64,000 nucleotides of DNA from Entrophospora sp. SA101 (GCA_958430865.1 CAUDNR010000802.1:45060-109059), one strand, 5' to 3'. Shown: positions 12,771 through 25,940, counted from the first letter of the stretch. Made by a program: numbers and translations. Notes: generated from the letters alone by a model not told the origin.

Positions 12771-15153
12771 CAACTAGATGGCAGACACTATATCATATTC
12801 AACACCTTTGTTTTAATTCCACGACGCTTTTAACACCCAATTTCCAGAAATATTGGTATATTAGATTTATGATCACAAAATTTTTATTTTATTTGCACAA
12901 TGCATAATCAGATGTTCCAATTATTAGTTATCATTTTTTGGCTTGATAGTCGGTCATGCTCAGCTAGGGAAGAGCAAAAGCTTTTGACATCTGACATCAC
13001 TCTTCCAGACCAGCTACTTCCCAACATTCAGCTCGAACATTTTTTTAGAATTAAAAATATCAGTATGATGAATTATAACAGTTTATGTAAAGGCAATTAA
13101 TAAATAGTAGCGGATCAATTGATTGATAACAGAATCCAAAACTTTCCTAATCTAAAATGAAAAACTTATCGGTTCAAGTTCTATTGATCCTGAACTATAT
13201 TGTGGAATCAATGTAAAAAATTAGTGGTGACAAACATCTAAAACAATAAATGATATAGTGTTGGAATGAAAACACAATTTATCGAAACTTCATTGAGAAT
13301 TTCTGAAGCAAAAGTCTTAGGGTTTGAGATAAAAGAAATTGTTCAAGAATTGTTATTAAACACAGAATCCAGCCCATATATAATTCAAGTTGAAAAAATG
13401 TTGAATTATTTGTTTACGGTCTAGGTGTTTCAAATAATAATGAATTTTGTGGAGTTGGGAATGGTTATATATCTTGTTTTAACCATGCTTTCAAAAGTAA
13501 AATGGTGTACATTTGTTCAAAAAATAATTGATGTAGTTGATATGGTTTGAAAATTCATTGCAGTCCAAATAATGCTGGAAAGAATTAGGAATTTTAAGGA
13601 AAAAAAAATCGCTGGTTTTATATAATGATACAACAAATGAAATCTCGGATTCTTGGTGCGTATGAGAAGATAAAAATTTAATAAATAAAATATTTTGTAT
13701 CTTAAAAGAGTAACACAAGTGTATAAGATGTAAATAATAGATTTCGAACCAAGATTATCAAGTAGATCCGGTTTTTTAAATGCGTATCCATCTCATAATG
13801 AAGATAAAACTTTCTGGAGTTGTTTCAAGAAAAGCCTTGATGATAATAAATGAGGACCAGATGGAAAATAAAAGAATCTTATCCATTATTGCACAAGATT
13901 TTCCATAATAATATGAAAGATTACAAAAAAATTAGAAGTTTAAAATTATTATATTTTTATAAATGGGTTATTTACATAGAATTATAAAATCTCATTAGGT
14001 TTCACCTAATTCTATATCAGAAGCCAAAACATTCGCTCAAATTAATGGGAATGAAGGTAAGCCTTTAGAGAACCAAGATTACTGAATATGATAAAAGCGC
14101 AATTTGATGCTTTTTCCCTGATAAAGCTAATGTTTCTATGAGCCCATGTTGATTCTCGAAGTGGACTGCCAATTTTATACTTGCAGGATTACAAAAAAAA
14201 TTTATGGGAAGCTTATTTAGAAATGCACCCATGGTAAATGTTTCTTTTTAATTTACAAGATGATAGGTACAAATATAGAGTGTACTCTGTTCAAATTATT
14301 GATATAATGTGTTTGAAGATTTTAATAAAGAAAGTTATGATAAAATATATAAACGAAATTTTGTCGGTATAATATAACAGGCAGCTAAAACATGATGAGC
14401 ATATAGCAAATGGTGTGCAGTTTAGAGTTATGAGAAGTTTTGTTCTACTAATTTTATTCTTAAGCATATGTATTTTGAAAATAACCTATTTTTCAATGTT
14501 TTCATAATAAAATTCTTCATAGCTCTAAACTGCACCCCATCCACTATCTTTTTGGTAGCGATTTGAAAACGGATGTAAATTTTAGAAATTATGCTATATG
14601 CTGATCACAAAAAAAAATAACATAATAGCCTGAAGCAGATCGTCTAAACTTGATATATAATATTAATTAATTTTAAAAAAAAAAATTTGTAAGCATTCTC
14701 ATATAACAGAAACTATAAAAATTACGTAATACATTTATATTAATATTACAGCAAGCATCATCGGCTGTGGAATTGTCATTTATACGCTGATTTTTTTTGA
14801 CACTATTGCTATGCTCGTGTGACAATTGGTAATCTAAATTGGGTATGCCTTTTTTGTTTTTATAATCTTCGTGGAACATTAGTAATTTGAATCTCTAATT
14901 TTTTTTTATAACCTACAACAACTGTTATATCAACTTTATTGACTAATTAATGTCTTCTTCCTTTTAGCTACTTTCTTTTTTTTTCGCTTTTCTTGTCTTC
15001 TCCTACTTCAAAAATTCTCCATATAAATAAACTAAAAAAGTTTTTTTTTTGATGCTTTATAGTATACATAATTATAATAATTATAATAATTATTATCATC
15101 ATTATCAAAAAAAAAATTATAATAAACATTATTGACGACGACAAATCAATCGA
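12771..15153. other. Gene-poor stretch with unidentified coding debris
   Basis: Several short in-frame segments look like former coding sequence (for example 13270-13400 and 13780-13960), but stops and frame changes interrupt them and I recognise no family. Nothing here supports an intact gene. Confidence 0.4.
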
Positions 15154-15393
15154 ATGGCGTTCAAGTTCAATTGGCCAGATTTTACTACTGAATTTATAGA
15201 ACAGGCAAAACAATTATTAACAACAGCTTTAAATAAAAGCAATAAACCAGCAAATATAGTGGATCATATAGTTGTAAAAGATTTAAACATGGGAACGAAG
15301 GTTGACATTCGATAAAATTGTCAGTTCAAAAAAAATTTAAAAATAAAATTTTTTAAAAAAAATTTATTAAAATTATTTAAACAGTAGTTAATC

Positions 15394-15438
<45 letters not shown>

Positions 15439-16025
15439 AATTAATTAATTAGCCTCCTGAACTAGAGGTTATGGAGATTGGTGAATTGGCAGTAGATAAA
15501 TTTAAAGGAATATTTAAGTTGATATATAGTGGTGATGCACATTTAACTTTACAAACTAAAGTACAGGTAATTAATTAATTAGCCAAAAATTAATATAAAA
15601 AATACACCTAATTATTATTTTCTCACAATTTTCTGAATTTATTTATTAATTGCTTCATTCTCTCCCCCTTTAAGGCAAATCCAATGAATAATAATAAATC
15701 AGATGTAAGCATATATACCAGACGTGGTATTCTTGCAGCAGATCAACCTCTTGTAGTGCCAATGTTACTACGACTAAGTAATTTGAAATTACGCGGGATA
15801 TTTGTGTTGGTGGTAAGCAAACAAAAAGGAATTACATTAGCATTTAAAAGTGATCCTCTTGAAAAAATAGATGTTACATCAACTTTTGATAGTATATCAA
15901 CTATACAAAGATTTTTACAAAATGAAATTGAGAAAAGATTAAGAACTATGTTTCAAGAAGATTTACCCTCTATCGTTCATCAATTATCTTTACAAAAATT
16001 GTTCAATTTTAAAAAGAATACTTAA
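15154..16025 (+). CDS. mdm34: Mdm34, ERMES subunit, 203 aa
   Basis: Three exons: 15154-15300, 15453-15566 and 15675-16025, all phase 0. The protein begins [10 protein letters not shown] and carries hallmark phrases of Mdm34: [57 protein letters not shown] and [13 protein letters not shown]. This is the SMP lipid-binding domain over almost the whole length. Mdm34 sits on the mitochondrial outer membrane in the ER-mitochondria encounter structure and helps move phospholipids between the two organelles. The yeast protein is roughly twice as long, so here the C-terminal extension is absent or lies in an undetected exon. The first intron has a weak GTTGAC donor and holds an ATT microsatellite. The family alignment across the junction (MGTK-PPELE) supports that splice. 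Confidence 0.93.
15396..15437 (+). repeat. ATT microsatellite in mdm34 intron 1
   Basis: About fourteen ATT units fill the middle of the first intron of mdm34. Confidence 0.9.
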
Positions 16026-16750
16026 TAAATAATAATAATTATTATTATTAATTAATTAAGAAAAAAAACATTTAATTATAATTAATCATTTTAATGATTT
16101 TATATTATTATTGCATATTACATCATAATATATTTACTTTCCATTGCTCACAAAAATATTATTTATTTAGGTAATTTGTCTCTTTAAAAATAAAAATTAT
16201 TAGCGATTATAATTCGTTCTCCATCCTACTTTTACACACTCATTAGCTTAGAATTGACTCACTTTTAATTATTTCACGGCATTTTATTATTCTATAACAT
16301 ATTAATATTAGAAATTTCATTTACGTATTACTCTAACATTAGATGAATACATGATCGATTCTTTTGTTTTTGAATTTCTAAATTTTGTTTCTTTTTTTTA
16401 GAAGAATCAAGAGATATTCATATATTTATCATACAATAAACCAATTAATATATGATCTAGTTATTTGATTGGTTATAGTTATGACGTTTAACTAGCTAAA
16501 TCCTTCTGGCTGGAGGAGACTTCTTCCATTGTATCTTTATCAATATTGAGAGTGCGAGTAAATTTTTTCCAGTGTAGGACTGGTTTTGGTCTTGAACTTG
16601 GAGATTAGAGGCACCGGCGAAATTTTCATCACACTTTCCAAAAAGGTTGTCAATTCAATACGTTGCAGAATCCTACATGTTTGGTCTCAAAGTGAAGATT
16701 TTAGATTTTTTTCCTGCTAAAAAATTAACATATTGTCGATCAATAAGAAC
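16026..16750. other. Intergenic region
   Basis: 3' flank of mdm34. No gene seen. Confidence 0.55.
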
Positions 16751-16961
16751 TAACTAGTCCATGAAAAAGAGAGATACCATTCTCGTTTTTGAATATAGTT
16801 TGTGGATACAGAATCTTTTATTTTTATTATAACAAAACCAAATTTTAAGTATTGAGTAATATATATGATCATGGTTTTTTCATCATTGGCATCGGTTCTC
16901 CCCAAAAACACTATAGTAACCAAAAATGGGAATAATAACACTCTTTTTCATGGGCTAGTTA
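16751..16961. mobile_element. Small non-autonomous transposon (MITE-like), 211 bp
   Basis: Ends are 21-bp inverted repeats with one mismatch: TAACTAGTCCATGAAAAAGA at the left and CTCTTTTTCATGGGCTAGTT at the right. A third copy of the core (TAGTCCATGAAAAA) lies at about 17011-17024. No clear target duplication was seen. Noncoding. Confidence 0.55.
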
Positions 16962-17145
16962 CATTTCAAAAATACGTATTTTAAAAGATTATATAAAAAT
17001 GCATGCTTTGATAGTCCATGAAAAAAGAGTTTAATAGTTCACATTTGTTTCATAGATTAATTAACGTGTGAATTGTTGTCGTCCAATTAAATTTTTATTC
17101 ATAAAATAATGTCACAAATAATAATAATGATAATAACTGATAATA

Positions 17146-17743
17146 ATGGATAAAACTATCATTAACAACAATAATTCCAATTCAACATCTACAAAATCCA
17201 ATTCAAATCAAGAAGAAATTAATGCAGCATTCTCAATTGGTAAAATACTTCCAATAGATACGAATTTGGTGGATGAATTGGAAAAGCAGGCACAAGGAAT
17301 TTTTAAAGATGTTGAAACTATGTTTCAACATTTACAATCGCAAATGTTTGAGGTATTATTTTAATCGCTCATTTTTCAATAATTCTAATAAATATAAATA
17401 TGAATATGAATATATTTTCGTTATGTGAATGGATTGAATTTTGTTTAGGCAACAGTTTTAACAAAATCATCTTTTGAAGTTTATGATCAAACAATAGTAA
17501 AACAAGGCGAGGCAATTGAAACAGCGATTGATAAAACTAAACAATTGATTGAGCTTTGTGTTGATCTAGATAAAGAATTCAATAGTAACGTCGTTGGCCT
17601 GTCAAGTAAAATGTAAGAGTGATTTGTTATCATTGATTTTATTTTTTATTATCTGAACATATAATAATATTTATTATTATATATTAATTAGTAAACATAT
17701 TAAACAACAAGTTGATACACTTAATTCAATCATTGGTAAATAA
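17146..17743 (+). CDS. BORCS6-like coiled-coil protein, 140 aa
   Basis: Exons are 17146-17352, 17449-17612 and 17692-17743, with small GT-AG introns that keep frame. After an Asn/Ser-rich start of ~35 residues, the chain is helical to the end. It follows the pattern of the BORCS6 C-terminal domain (DUF2365): a DELEKQAQGIFKDVE helix, a central VYDQTIVKQGEAIE segment, then an LCVDLDKEF turn and a final IKHIKQQVDTLNSII helix. In animals BORCS6 is a subunit of BORC, which recruits Arl8 and positions lysosomes. The fungal role is inferred from the fold only. An alternative 3' splice at the last codons (donor at GGTAAATAAA, 17736) would replace the final GK, but I see no strong continuation. Confidence 0.65.
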
Positions 17744-17850
17744 ATAAATAACAAAACAAAATAAAATGGTACAAAAGTTTAACATGTTTGGAAAATTTTA
17801 TATTAGAGGCAATAGGCCAATTTTCATATTTATTTTACTTCTGTAACGAA

Positions 17851-18180
17851 TATTGAGATCTTGGAGAATAAAATAATTCAAGGGTTAAAACAATCACTTG
17901 GTCTTCAAGACGCAGGAAATATAGCTCAACAAAGAGCCTGCGGTATGATGAAACCTTGATTGTTACCGACCGAGATGTTGATGGCAGTCATATCAAAGGC
18001 TATTGATCAATTTTTTTGATTGCTTTTATCCTTCTTTATGAAACTATCTAGGTTTCCTTTTGATTTCTATCACACCTTTGCCACAATCTCACGTACAAAA
18101 GACAACAAAAATTGATGAGAAAACATTGCAAAGAGATTCTCACTGTCTAAAAAACAAAAATTATTCTTGTTTACTATCAG
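17851..18180 (+). pseudogene. DNA topoisomerase II fragment (TOPRIM region)
   Basis: In shifting frames the DNA reads LGLQ, then LRYDETLIVTDRDVDGSHIK and GLLINFF-like, then GFLLISITPLPQSHVQKTTK. This follows eukaryotic topoisomerase II through the TOPRIM acidic triad (family D-x-D-x-D-G-S-H-I-K-G) and the next strand (family GFLxEFITP). At least two frameshifts and several stops break it, and nothing on either side restores a whole enzyme (~1,400 residues in the family). It is a relic left by partial duplication. It starts about 100 bases after the stop of the BORCS6-like gene. Confidence 0.75.
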
Positions 18181-19347
18181 ATTATGACAACAAATATATC
18201 ATACATAGTATACGGAATCGAATTTCTTGAATAACAAATGCCAAACAATCCACAACGAATATGTTTTTCAAAGCATCGTCTTGATGCAATAGAAATGGTA
18301 AAGCGTATTTGCACTAAAACCTCGATGGAAGTAAGGGAGTTGATTGATTTCTATGAAAAAGTTGAAATTTGGTTTGAAAAATGGGTTGCTTAAATAAAAA
18401 AAGTGTGAGGAAACACCTTCATCTAGAATGATTAATGATAATAATTTTGAATATACTTTGCTTGAATTTGATTCATTGTATGCATATATATACTGTATAT
18501 ATATTATTGAATGGATATCAGATATTTGACTGTTACTATGCCACTTTTGACTTGCAGTCATTCATTACTAATGACTAATCAACAACATCATCATAGGATT
18601 CTTATGGTAAAACAACGCTCCGATATAATTATTATCTAATCTCATTTCATTTTAAAAAACACCGTTCTTAAAATCATTTTTATCAAAGTAGCATTTTTAA
18701 CCATAAAGCACGCCTTCGACAAAAATGACTTTGCTAGATACCGAAACTTCTATAATAACATCTGAAGATGAATTGATTTTGAGTAATAAAATATTCAAAA
18801 TAAAATAAAATAAAACAAAGCAATGTTGTCAACCAATTGTTTTGGCTTTATGATTTTGGCACGTTGGTTCTAGATGTGCGGCAGAGTTTCCTTTCAACCA
18901 ATTATTGCTGTCTTTATATCCAATACCCAACCTCGCATGAAAGGAATGAAAAAAAATCTTCCAAAAAGATTTGATCGGCAGTCTTCCTTTTTTAGATTGA
19001 CTTTTAAATTGGAAGAAAAACAAAAGGATTACAACAAGAGGTATTGGTTTATTTATGCTTAATTATATTTTATATATATTATTTTTAAAAAAAAATAAAG
19101 ATAGGGAAATAAATTGTAATAATAATAAAATGTCAACTATATTCATCAGGAAAACTTGCAGATGAAAATACCAGAACAATCACATTTTATATAAATATCA
19201 TGGAGGGCCTGCAAGTTTTACGCTATATTATGATGAGCATGTAAGTTTTACGTCAAATTAATTTCCGGATGTTAACATTACTACTAATAATAACAATAAT
19301 AGTAGTAGTAGCAGTATTCACAGGCCCCAAAAATGAACAAATTAGGA
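18181..19347. other. Gene-poor stretch
   Basis: A possible further topoisomerase II remnant lies near 18310-18390 (TSMEVREL in frame), but too little remains to be sure. The two small opposed reading frames around 18829-19062 overlap and neither has a recognisable relative. Confidence 0.4.
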
Positions 19348-19355
19348 GGTTATAC

Positions 19356-19509
19356 CAGGGTTGGCAAATTGGCTGGTCCATTGAAAACTGATGGATTTTG
19401 GACTGGTCCATTGCCATTAATAAAATACTAAATATGGTTAAGGTATTACACTAATGGACCCAATAGACCACCAATGGACCATCAATGGACCGCACATTTG
19501 CCAACCCTG
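19356..19509. mobile_element. hAT-type MITE, 154 bp, with 8-bp target duplication
   Basis: Inverted ends begin CAGGGTTGGCAAAT and end ATTTGCCAACCCTG; with one small gap the match runs about 28 bases. The element is flanked by GGTTATAC (19348-19355) and GGTTATAT (19510-19517), an 8-bp duplication with one difference. An 8-bp duplication and CAGGG termini are typical of hAT elements. The interior repeats the word AATGGACC on both strands. Noncoding, so it would have been moved by a hAT transposase elsewhere. Confidence 0.85.
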
Positions 19510-20014
19510 GGTTATATCAAAACTAGTGAAATTCAAGATTTTTTATTTGATTTTTATAATGTTTATAATATTAATTATGAACTTATTTTATATTGATTAA
19601 TTTATTAAGAGGAAATTAGATTCTGCGCTCTATATTATAAATCTGACTTGTTAACATCATTCAACCAACAAAATATTTCAAAAAGAATTGATAAGGTATT
19701 ATAACTGCAAATGATTTTTAATTTCTACAACACTGAACAGCTCTCAATAAGAGACGTTAGTTGAGATGTAAGGTTTAGACTGTATAAAAAGCACTAGTAC
19801 TCAAAACACTCCAAAAAATACAACACTTCTACCATGGTTATATCCTCTCAATTAGGCAAGTGAATTTTGATTATGTTGATCATAGATAAAGTCATAATAA
19901 TAATATGTTTTAAGTTCAAATGATTATTCAAATTGCGACAATTCTAGAACTTATCAAAAATAGATGTAAGGCTTTAAAACTTGCTCATTGTTATTTATTT
20001 TTAAACAAAATTAG

Positions 20015-20224
20015 GTGATTATATCAAGAGAAAAGAAAAGAAAAAAATTGATAAGGCTGATAATGATAATGATGAAGCTATAATAAAAAAACCAACAACA
20101 ACAATAGTAATGTAGGTAAAATTTAATTTTTTAAATTGTCTTAATCTTATTTATTTATAGTTCCTGGCGAAATGTTCTTGGCGGATCTGTTCATAGTAAA
20201 AATATAGTTGTTGGTGATAGCTAA
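20015..20224 (+). other. Possible 3' exons of an unidentified gene
   Basis: Two segments join cleanly by splice consensus: 20015-20111 (lysine-rich, ...IIKKPTTTIV) and 20161-20224 (ISWRNVLGGSVHSKN, ending with a stop). The acceptor of the first and the GT-AG pair between them look normal. I do not recognise the product and see no convincing upstream exons, so this may be a relic. Confidence 0.25.
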
Positions 20225-20596
20225 TAGTGCATCATAAATTATCTATTCTCAATAATTAATAATGATTTTGCAGATAATGATATTGTAAATCTTGAAGATG
20301 ATATAAAATTCAATTTCATAACGATTGTAGTTTCTTTATTGTAATTAATTAAATGACTTGGGTTATTTAGGATCAAAATAAAAAAATGCTAGTATCAAAA
20401 GAAATTGTACTATATAAAAGAGCTTTCAAAAATACATGTATTAGTGCTAAGCCATTTATTGTAACGTTAAATTCATTAACATGATAATAATAAACATACA
20501 ATTTTTTTTTACCGGTATTCTCATGTTTCATAAAAACTAGTTTTTTTTTCTTAAAAAAAATTTTTTTTGTTTGATATTCTATCTTAAATCCAATTT

Positions 20597-20821
20597 TTAT
20601 TTTTGGTGTTTATCTACTTCCAACCCACCTGTTTCTGCTCTCTTTTCTAGACTTGCAAGCATTGAATTTGTAGTGAATTGATTTTTCTTATGCATATTCC
20701 TGGACAAAAAGTAAGCTTCAAGAAGTTGTCTTACCTGCTCGTTTGTATGTTTACTGCCGCCTCGTTTTCCAAAATTTTGATAAAACGTGTAACCAAAAAA
20801 AATTTGGAAATTATCCATCAC
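20597..20821 (-). pseudogene. Fragment of a repeated helical gene family
   Basis: The minus strand encodes about 74 residues, including GKRGGSKHTNEQVRQLLEAY and SMLASLEKRAETGGLEVDK. It looks like the N-terminal helical segment of multicopy genes in this type of genome. No continuation is seen downstream on the minus strand. The family assignment rests on impression only. Confidence 0.3.
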
Positions 20822-20866
20822 CTTTTTACATTATTCTTTTTCACTGAATCGGACAATTGTCTTTAA

Positions 20867-23800
20867 GTAATTTCCTTTTTAAGATGAATGATAGAGTAGT
20901 TGAACCTCTTGTGATTACAAACCAATATCTTGATTTTTGATCAAAATAAGCTAATTAGAAATAAATCAAGAATTAGATCCTACATTTTATGGTAAATATT
21001 TAAGTTTTCAACTTCAAAAGTAAAAGTTAGTAGATCCTCCAACAACATCGCCTGTTTCTTTCAACTTATTAACACCAAAATACTGTAGATATTTGAAATG
21101 GGATACTTGTAATTTGTGGATGAATCTCCTCCTTTACTCTAATAATATAATTGCAAAAAAAGCAACAAGCATTCAAATCCACTTTTATTATCATGTCATA
21201 TTCAATCTTTCGTTTTATTAATTCTTTTTTGACACCACCCTTGGGACATCCATTGATTTTGATCTGACACTGAGAATAAAAGAAATTATGAACAATAATA
21301 AAAATCACCAATTTTACCTTTACTTGATAATGAAATAGTCCATTCAAATTTTATGTATAATAGGTTCAGAGGTTGTGTGATTTGGTTTTGTAAGCCTTGA
21401 TCTTTTAAAGCTTTCTTAATAATATCTTATGATGAAAAGATATTCCATTCACCAAGGTTTTAGGTAAAAAGCATGCATAAGTATGACCAGGTGAGTTATC
21501 TTTATTCGCCAAGAAAAATGACCAAGTGGAAACACTTCCTTAAGATTGATGCGACTTTGGGGTTTTTTTTGGACGTTTACCAAGATTTAAATTTGAAATG
21601 GGAGAAGTTCTACTGATGAATAAATAGATAAATATGTAAATTGTGCTATTTATATTTTTAATAAATAAAATCCGGTTGCTATAATTCTAATCGGTTTTTA
21701 AATAACTATTGCTATTTTGGGGCCCTAGCAAGCAAGAACAGTAGAAAAAAAATTTTTGGCAAATAATACATATTTTAATTTTAGATGAGGGACCTAAGAC
21801 AAGGAAGAATTATGCATTCATGCTTTAATTAAACATGATTGATATCATTAGGTTCTGAAGAAGATATGTTATTTATTAATAACCAAAGATACTTTTTTGT
21901 ATTATTATCTTATATTGATAATATTGACAACATATTATTTTTATTTCTTTTATAACATAGCCTAAAATAACATTTAATTTACATACATTATAGTAGTGAT
22001 GTTCGCAATAATAACAAGGCTTTTGTTGTCGTGATTATAAGCAATTGAATAGTGCGAGAGTGGGAGAATTGACCAATATTTGTTTTGCACGATTATATAT
22101 TAAATTTAAGAAACGTCAAGGGTAAAAGCAACTTGTACCAGGAAATGATTCAATATTTACAAATATTGAAAATTACTTTGAGGCTCATATATTTAAAATT
22201 CTCATATTCCTTGGATACAAAGGCTAATCCGACTTGATGATCTAAAGATACGATGATACAATCAAATTTGAGAGTGTTGCATGGCACTTGATTTTATTAG
22301 ATTGTATTATTATCAAAGAGACTGTCAAATACCCTTACTTATTTTGAAGCCTCTAACTTGTCAATAGTTCTTCACGTGTGGATAATTATACAGAAGAAAA
22401 CAAGCGCTTACATGTTTGTAGAAGGAAAATTTTATTAAATCTGATACCCAAGTTCAATATGATAGATTTAATATTATACATTTTATTTTTCAGAAGCGAT
22501 TTTTATTCCAGAGTCTTGCGACTTTTTCAATTAAAAATTCTCTTCTCTTGCATGGCCTTAGTATTATTATTATTACTTGGGTGATGCGCTTTATTTATTT
22601 GGTAAAACTAAGCCACACAATATACACATAATCTGCGTGAATTATTGACAATATCAGAGTATTTTCATAGAATACACACTTGGATATAATCTACATGAAA
22701 AACAGGGGATTTGCGACATGTTTTTTTATTGTTTTCCTGATTTCTTTGTGAAAAACAGAGACCTACGCCAAATTTTGACGTAGAATGTTACACGATATAT
22801 TTTTAGTTTTCAAAAAAAATTTTCCGATGGAGATTTGAGAGATTGGAATTCCAAAAATTCTTAACAGCGTCTTTTAAGCTATTATAATGAGTATTCTGTC
22901 TATTATAACTCTAAAGTTGGATTCCATTCAAAAAAGATTGCAACAACTATTTTTTATTAAAACAATTTTCGAAGAAAACGTTACTTTGAAATATAGAAAA
23001 AGGTTTTTTAAACTACTCGTACTTCATTACGAAAATTGTTAATATGAATAAGGTACACTATTAACGAAAACCGCGGATAGATAAAATGTAATTTTAAAGC
23101 AACGCGTCTACTATTTTGCAGACTTTGGCTGACCAAAATGAAAAATATGGAGGGTTACAAATTGTTTGCGTACAAACAAATGCATCTCTCAATGATTTAC
23201 CAAAAAAGAATATAGAATTTTTGTTTGTGATTTTGGCTTTTCGATATTTTTTATATGAATGAGCATAAACAACTATGTTAGAAGAAAAAAGATTTAAAGT
23301 TAGTTAAAATTTTTGTTGTAACATTTTTTTATTAATAAAAAATTAGTTATCTTGCACAATAATAATAATAATGTCATAGTTGACATTTGGCCGTTTTGCC
23401 GTTTTTGGTGCAATTCGTAAACGGGGAAAACTAACAGAATGTAAGGGTTGTAAATCCACAAGATATTCTTGAAAATGTATTTAAAGAGTTCATTTAATAC
23501 TTGGAAATAAAAATTATTGATGAGTTTATTCAAAATTGCCAAATGCTCTCGTCTCTTCCAAAACAGGTTATGGAATATATACCATTTTATCAAGTTAAAA
23601 GTGTTAATATTTGACAAAGGACGGGTGTATTTAGGTTTATACTGTAAGACGGATATACTTGATTACAATGAAAGCAAAAAGAATTTATTTATCATGGAGC
23701 TCATTTAAAATGTATAAATATAAACAATATTATTAGTTATAAAAGTTTATAACAAGATCTTGGATTTGGACTGAAACTTCTCTGATTGATTATGATGAAG

Positions 23801-25730
23801 GTAAATTAAATTTTATTAACTAATTTAAAATTGTTAATTGTTAAACTTAGATTCCTTTAACAATAATATTAATAAAGGAAATGGCATTGAAGTAATCAAA
23901 GATTAATGAAATAGATGAGGTTGATAAGAAAAGCATCAAGGTAATAAATAGTATTTAAATATTAAATAATTATTAGTAATAAGTGATTTTAAATGTAAAA
24001 TTTTTGAATTTTCTCATTAAAATTAATAATTATTTAAATAATTAGTCAATATATTAATCAAATCGATTAATTAAATAATTAGAACTGTTAAAAGATGAGC
24101 TTTTTAACGAATGATTAATTATTTGATTAAACCACCTTTTAAATATATGTGACTGACATGTCAATATATATATATATATACACAGTATACATTATATCTT
24201 TATATCAAAATTGAAAATAGTGAATAACGCTGTTATCAAGTGATGTAAGCCGTTCTTGAAGTTTGTTTGGCTTGGACTGGGATCGCTGAATCGATAGAAA
24301 TTGGAATTAAGACATGAGGAATTTAGTGAGAGGCATAATGTCGAGCACGCAAGCAAATTATACTATATTTGTTGTATATTTATTATCACTAGTAGTGGAA
24401 ATGTTGTGACGTCATCAAAAATTACATGAACCGACTGTTGTAAAGACACTTTGGCAGAATTCTGATTCCGAGATAATTCTTTTGGAAGCTATGATACCGA
24501 TCCTGAATTTTTCTTTTCTGATCATTAGTCACTTTAAATAAGAGCTTATGCTTTCCTTGACATTGCTTTACCGAGCATAAATCCATTGAATAATTGTTCT
24601 ATTGATTTCTTGGTTTAACTTTTCAATGGATCTTTATGTGATTCCTTTATATCCGATTGAACAATTTCCTAACCACAAAAAAAAAAAGCAGAAATATTCT
24701 TTTTTCTATTATATTAGTTTTCTTGCAAATAAATTGGAATGAACTTTGTCAAAATGCTGTGAATTCGTTATTATTTGAATTCATTCAACAAACAGGGCAT
24801 TTTTAAAAATATATATTTGTATGTTTCTAAATCCTTGCGTTTTTTTACAAATGGAATAGCCGAGGAATAAATAATCTACTTGGTGCTCAGTACCACTGGA
24901 TCATGGACCTTCACTTATTTCTGGATATTAGAAAAAATCAAGATATCTATCCGGTCAATTTCTGGTTGTCTAAATTCCTAGCCCTAGTTCACTGGATGGA
25001 TCTTGATTTTACGTGTCATAAATCAGCAAGTTCATATTTATATTGACAATATGGTGAACAGAATACTATATCTCCCATATAACCGAGCATTTGCTTTAAA
25101 ATTAAAATCACTTTTCATGATGATTTTTAAAGATATTTAATTAAAGAATTAAAGATATAAATTGACTCATTACTCAATAGACCAATATTAACTAAAATAT
25201 TCTACTGAGGTCTTACTATAGTCCACATCCTCTTCTCATTTATTGCCACCGTCACCAACTTATTATAATAATGATGGTTTCCTTAATATATTATCTATAT
25301 TCGTGTAACCAACGAATTGACTTTGTTCGCGAAACTTTAATAAGTGACTTACTATTACGTCAGAATGATCGATAAAATTGTTATTCCTTTCACGCGCCTC
25401 ACCCTATTTATTAAATAAACATTTATCTCAGCAAGAGCTTCAACAAGAAACTTCGACGGCAAGACCTTCCATTTATTATTGTTGCTATTATTATTATTAT
25501 TATTATTATTACTGTTATTATGTAATTAATATTCTATAATAATAATAAATAACTCGTCATTCCTGGGAATATATGTAAAGTTTTGTTCATACAAAAAAAA
25601 AACAATAATATTTTCCAGCTTTATTTTATTTAAACATGTTAAATATATTCAGTTTTCTGCCTTTACAAAGTTCTAAGAGAGTGTTAATTTATTAATCATT
25701 GATCTTTATACATATAAATAAAGGTCAAGC
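20867..25730. other. Long gene-free region
   Basis: Nearly 5 kb without a supportable gene. The longest open stretches (21069-21347 minus; 23300-23617 minus) are low-complexity and have no recognised motif. A TA microsatellite lies near 24163-24181. The region reads as decayed transposon or orphan sequence. Confidence 0.45.
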
Positions 25731-25739
25731 GTAGTAAAA

Positions 25740-25918
25740 GAGCCAACTCCACTGTCAATAAATTGGTTTTCGTCCGGTTCAACTCTTCCTCCTCCCGCCT
25801 GTCTCCAACAGAGTTGCAAACAGCCGCCTCTCCCTAAGACTCAGTTGCGAGACGTTGCCCATAAATATGGTCAGACACTTACTGATGTGTCGGCTGGCTT
25901 CCCTTATTCCACATGGCA
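25740..25918 (+). other. Candidate exon in a GC-richer island
   Basis: This ~180-base island is clearly richer in G and C than its surroundings. One frame is open and includes PPLPKTQLRDVAHKYGQTLT and AGFPYSTWQ, running into a perfect donor (GTAAGT at 25919). Beyond a microsatellite, 26023-26182 holds another open segment (KGGVILSGNSGFDLRKFQ), which can be spliced (donor near 26084, acceptor ending 26157) to end GLIATFDY-stop. I could not join the two parts in one frame and do not know the product. Confidence 0.3.
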
Positions 25919-25926
25919 GTAAGTAT

Positions 25927-25940
25927 TATGAATGAATGAA

